Assembly (NCBI GenBank): GCA_963722585.1
Contig: CAVRNU010000017.1
Coordinates: 1 to 64,000, forward strand
Direction: 5' to 3'
Length of the DNA: 64,000 bases
Source: KBS-96 sp963722585
Lineage (GTDB): Bacteria; Acidobacteriota; Terriglobia; Bryobacterales; Bryobacteraceae
In this document: positions 63,376 through 64,000 of the stretch, piece after piece
Position numbering within the stretch: position 1 is the first letter of the stretch
How the letters are laid out: each line of letters opens with the position of its first letter
Position numbers and translations under genes: made by a program
The notes under the pieces: generated by a model
The model's database searches: none
Seen by the model: only the letters and a program-made list of their open reading frames with translations
What the model was told of the DNA's origin: nothing

Positions 63376-63750
63376 ATGTTCACAGGGATAGAACACTTCG
63401 CGATAGCATCACCCAATCCCAAAGCGCTGGCCGAATGGTACGTCGCGACGCTGGGCTTTCACCGCACCTACGAGTATCAAGGAAATTATTTTGTCCGGGC
63501 GGAAAACGGCGGCCTCATCGAGATCATTCCGTCTGAAGGAAGTAATCCCGAATCGACCCCAAAAACGCCTGGGCTCCGCCACATCGCGATTTCCGTCGAG
63601 GATTTCAATGCGGCGTTTGATGACCTCCGCGGTAAAGGCGTTGAGTTCACGGGGGCGCCCTACGAGAATCAAGGGAACCGGCTCGTGTTTTTCAAAGATC
63701 GTGACGGTAACCTCGTTCATCTGATTGAGCGGCGGGTTCCGATTCCTTAA
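63376..63750 (+). CDS. VOC (glyoxalase/dioxygenase fold) protein
   Basis: A 124-residue single VOC domain with two beta-alpha-beta-beta-beta units: GIEHFAIASPNPKALAEWYVATLGF, GGLIEIIPSEG, then GLRHIAISVEDFNAAFDDLRGKGVEF and RLVFFKDRDGNLVHLIER. Metal-ligand positions His (IEHF), Glu (LIEII), His (LRHIAI) and Glu (HLIER) are all present, so it probably binds a divalent metal. It may be a lyase, isomerase or dioxygenase; the substrate is unknown. ATG 63376 is preferred to the TTG just upstream. It is followed by an MFS gene. Confidence 0.88.
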   Translation: MFTGIEHFAIASPNPKALAEWYVATLGFHRTYEYQGNYFVRAENGGLIEIIPSEGSNPESTPKTPGLRHIAISVEDFNAAFDDLRGKGVEFTGAPYENQGNRLVFFKDRDGNLVHLIERRVPIP

Positions 63751-63801
63751 GGCCGAAGCCGCCGGCCACGTCCGAATGCTTAAAGAAAGAAAGTATTAGG
63801 C

Positions 63802-64000
63802 TTGTTTCAGCGCGTCTTTCGTGCATTCGGGTACCGCGACTTCCGCCTGATGTGGATGGGGGCGTGCACTTCGAGCATCGGGACGTGGATGCAGCTGGTT
63901 GCGCAGGCATGGCTCGTCTATCAGCTCTCCAACTCCGCTGTCTATCTCGGGCTAGACACGTTCTGCGGACAAATACCTATCTTTCTGTTCTCGCTGTTCG
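63802..64000 (+). CDS. MFS transporter, N-terminal part (runs off the right edge)
   Basis: The first 66 codons only. The product begins LFQRVFRAFGYRDFRLMWMGACTSSIGTWMQLVAQAWLVYQLSNSA, the start of an EntS/DHA3-like major facilitator with TM1 and the characteristic WMQ-x(3)-QAWLVY helix. A TAA at 63781 closes the frame upstream, so TTG 63802 is the only usual start. The remainder lies outside the window. Confidence 0.82.
   Translation, partial: MFQRVFRAFGYRDFRLMWMGACTSSIGTWMQLVAQAWLVYQLSNSAVYLGLDTFCGQIPIFLFSLF

Noticed and set aside
1..64000. CRISPR arrays, rRNA genes, toxin-antitoxin pairs or defence islands
   Set aside because: No regularly spaced direct repeats, no rRNA segments, and no recognisable nuclease/methylase or TA pair was seen.

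Overview
The window looks like a chromosomal segment of an Acidobacteriota member, most like the Solibacter/Bryobacterales type. The evidence is a large 'acidobacterial duplicated orphan permease' (ADOP, 14763-17297) and a decayed second one (34534-35523), a broken gene of the soil-associated TIGR03435 family (36934-37605), a carboxypeptidase-regulatory-domain/Oar-like TonB receptor (27909-31255), a ComEA-like HhH protein, RNase J, CarD, and moderately high G+C. This assignment is inference from family content; no rRNA is present.

Layout. 1-7045: a response regulator runs off the left edge and is divergent from a secreted beta-propeller-like protein, a DUF190 PII-like protein and a TolC/adaptor/RND efflux set; an 11-bp-spaced direct repeat lies between them. 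7136-10000: DUF4010 (MgtC-like), DUF47 and PiT phosphate transporter. 10023-12373: DHA2 MFS exporter divergent from a TetR regulator with a 20-bp palindrome between. 12395-14694: DedA-like protein, tRNA-Glu(CUC), CarD, DUF4230 protein. 14763-20823: ADOP permease, then a glycan-type group (methyltransferase, GT2, GT-C). 20880-24344: lpdA-lipB-E2 operon of a 2-oxoacid dehydrogenase complex. 24508-25498: Dps-like thioferritin (frameshifted) and a 2Fe-2S ferredoxin. 25539-31971: a sugar-acid locus with an exported RraA-like protein, an exported enolase-superfamily dehydratase and a TonB receptor. 31979-36883: tsaB, a DUF5060/apiosidase-like glycoside hydrolase, ADOP remnant, GT-C-like membrane protein.

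36884-43943 is a decayed and mobile zone: TIGR03435 pseudogene, MgtC, IS1595-family transposase, DUF2513 gene with an internal stop, and a membrane protein gene cut by a 1.78-kb insertion sequence whose transposase carries an AbrB-like N-terminus joined through an A8 slippery run. From 43944 the housekeeping content resumes: ilvE, nagA, superoxide dismutase, rhodanese, RNase J, gyrA, a zinc phospholipase C-like protein. 56358-60571 is a tightly overlapping operon (Gfo/Idh/MocA dehydrogenase, sugar isomerase-like protein, alpha/beta hydrolase) interrupted by an IS1380-family element. 60702-62957 is a CpxRA-like two-component system. A VOC protein and the start of an MFS transporter close the window.

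Two themes cut across the map. At least six coding sequences are broken by single-base shifts, an internal stop or an IS, several with otherwise well-preserved reading frames, so some may be assembly errors and others recent events. Short multi-hairpin intergenic repeats recur (24403, 51789, 60573, 63291), with arm sequences that differ between copies but remain self-complementary.
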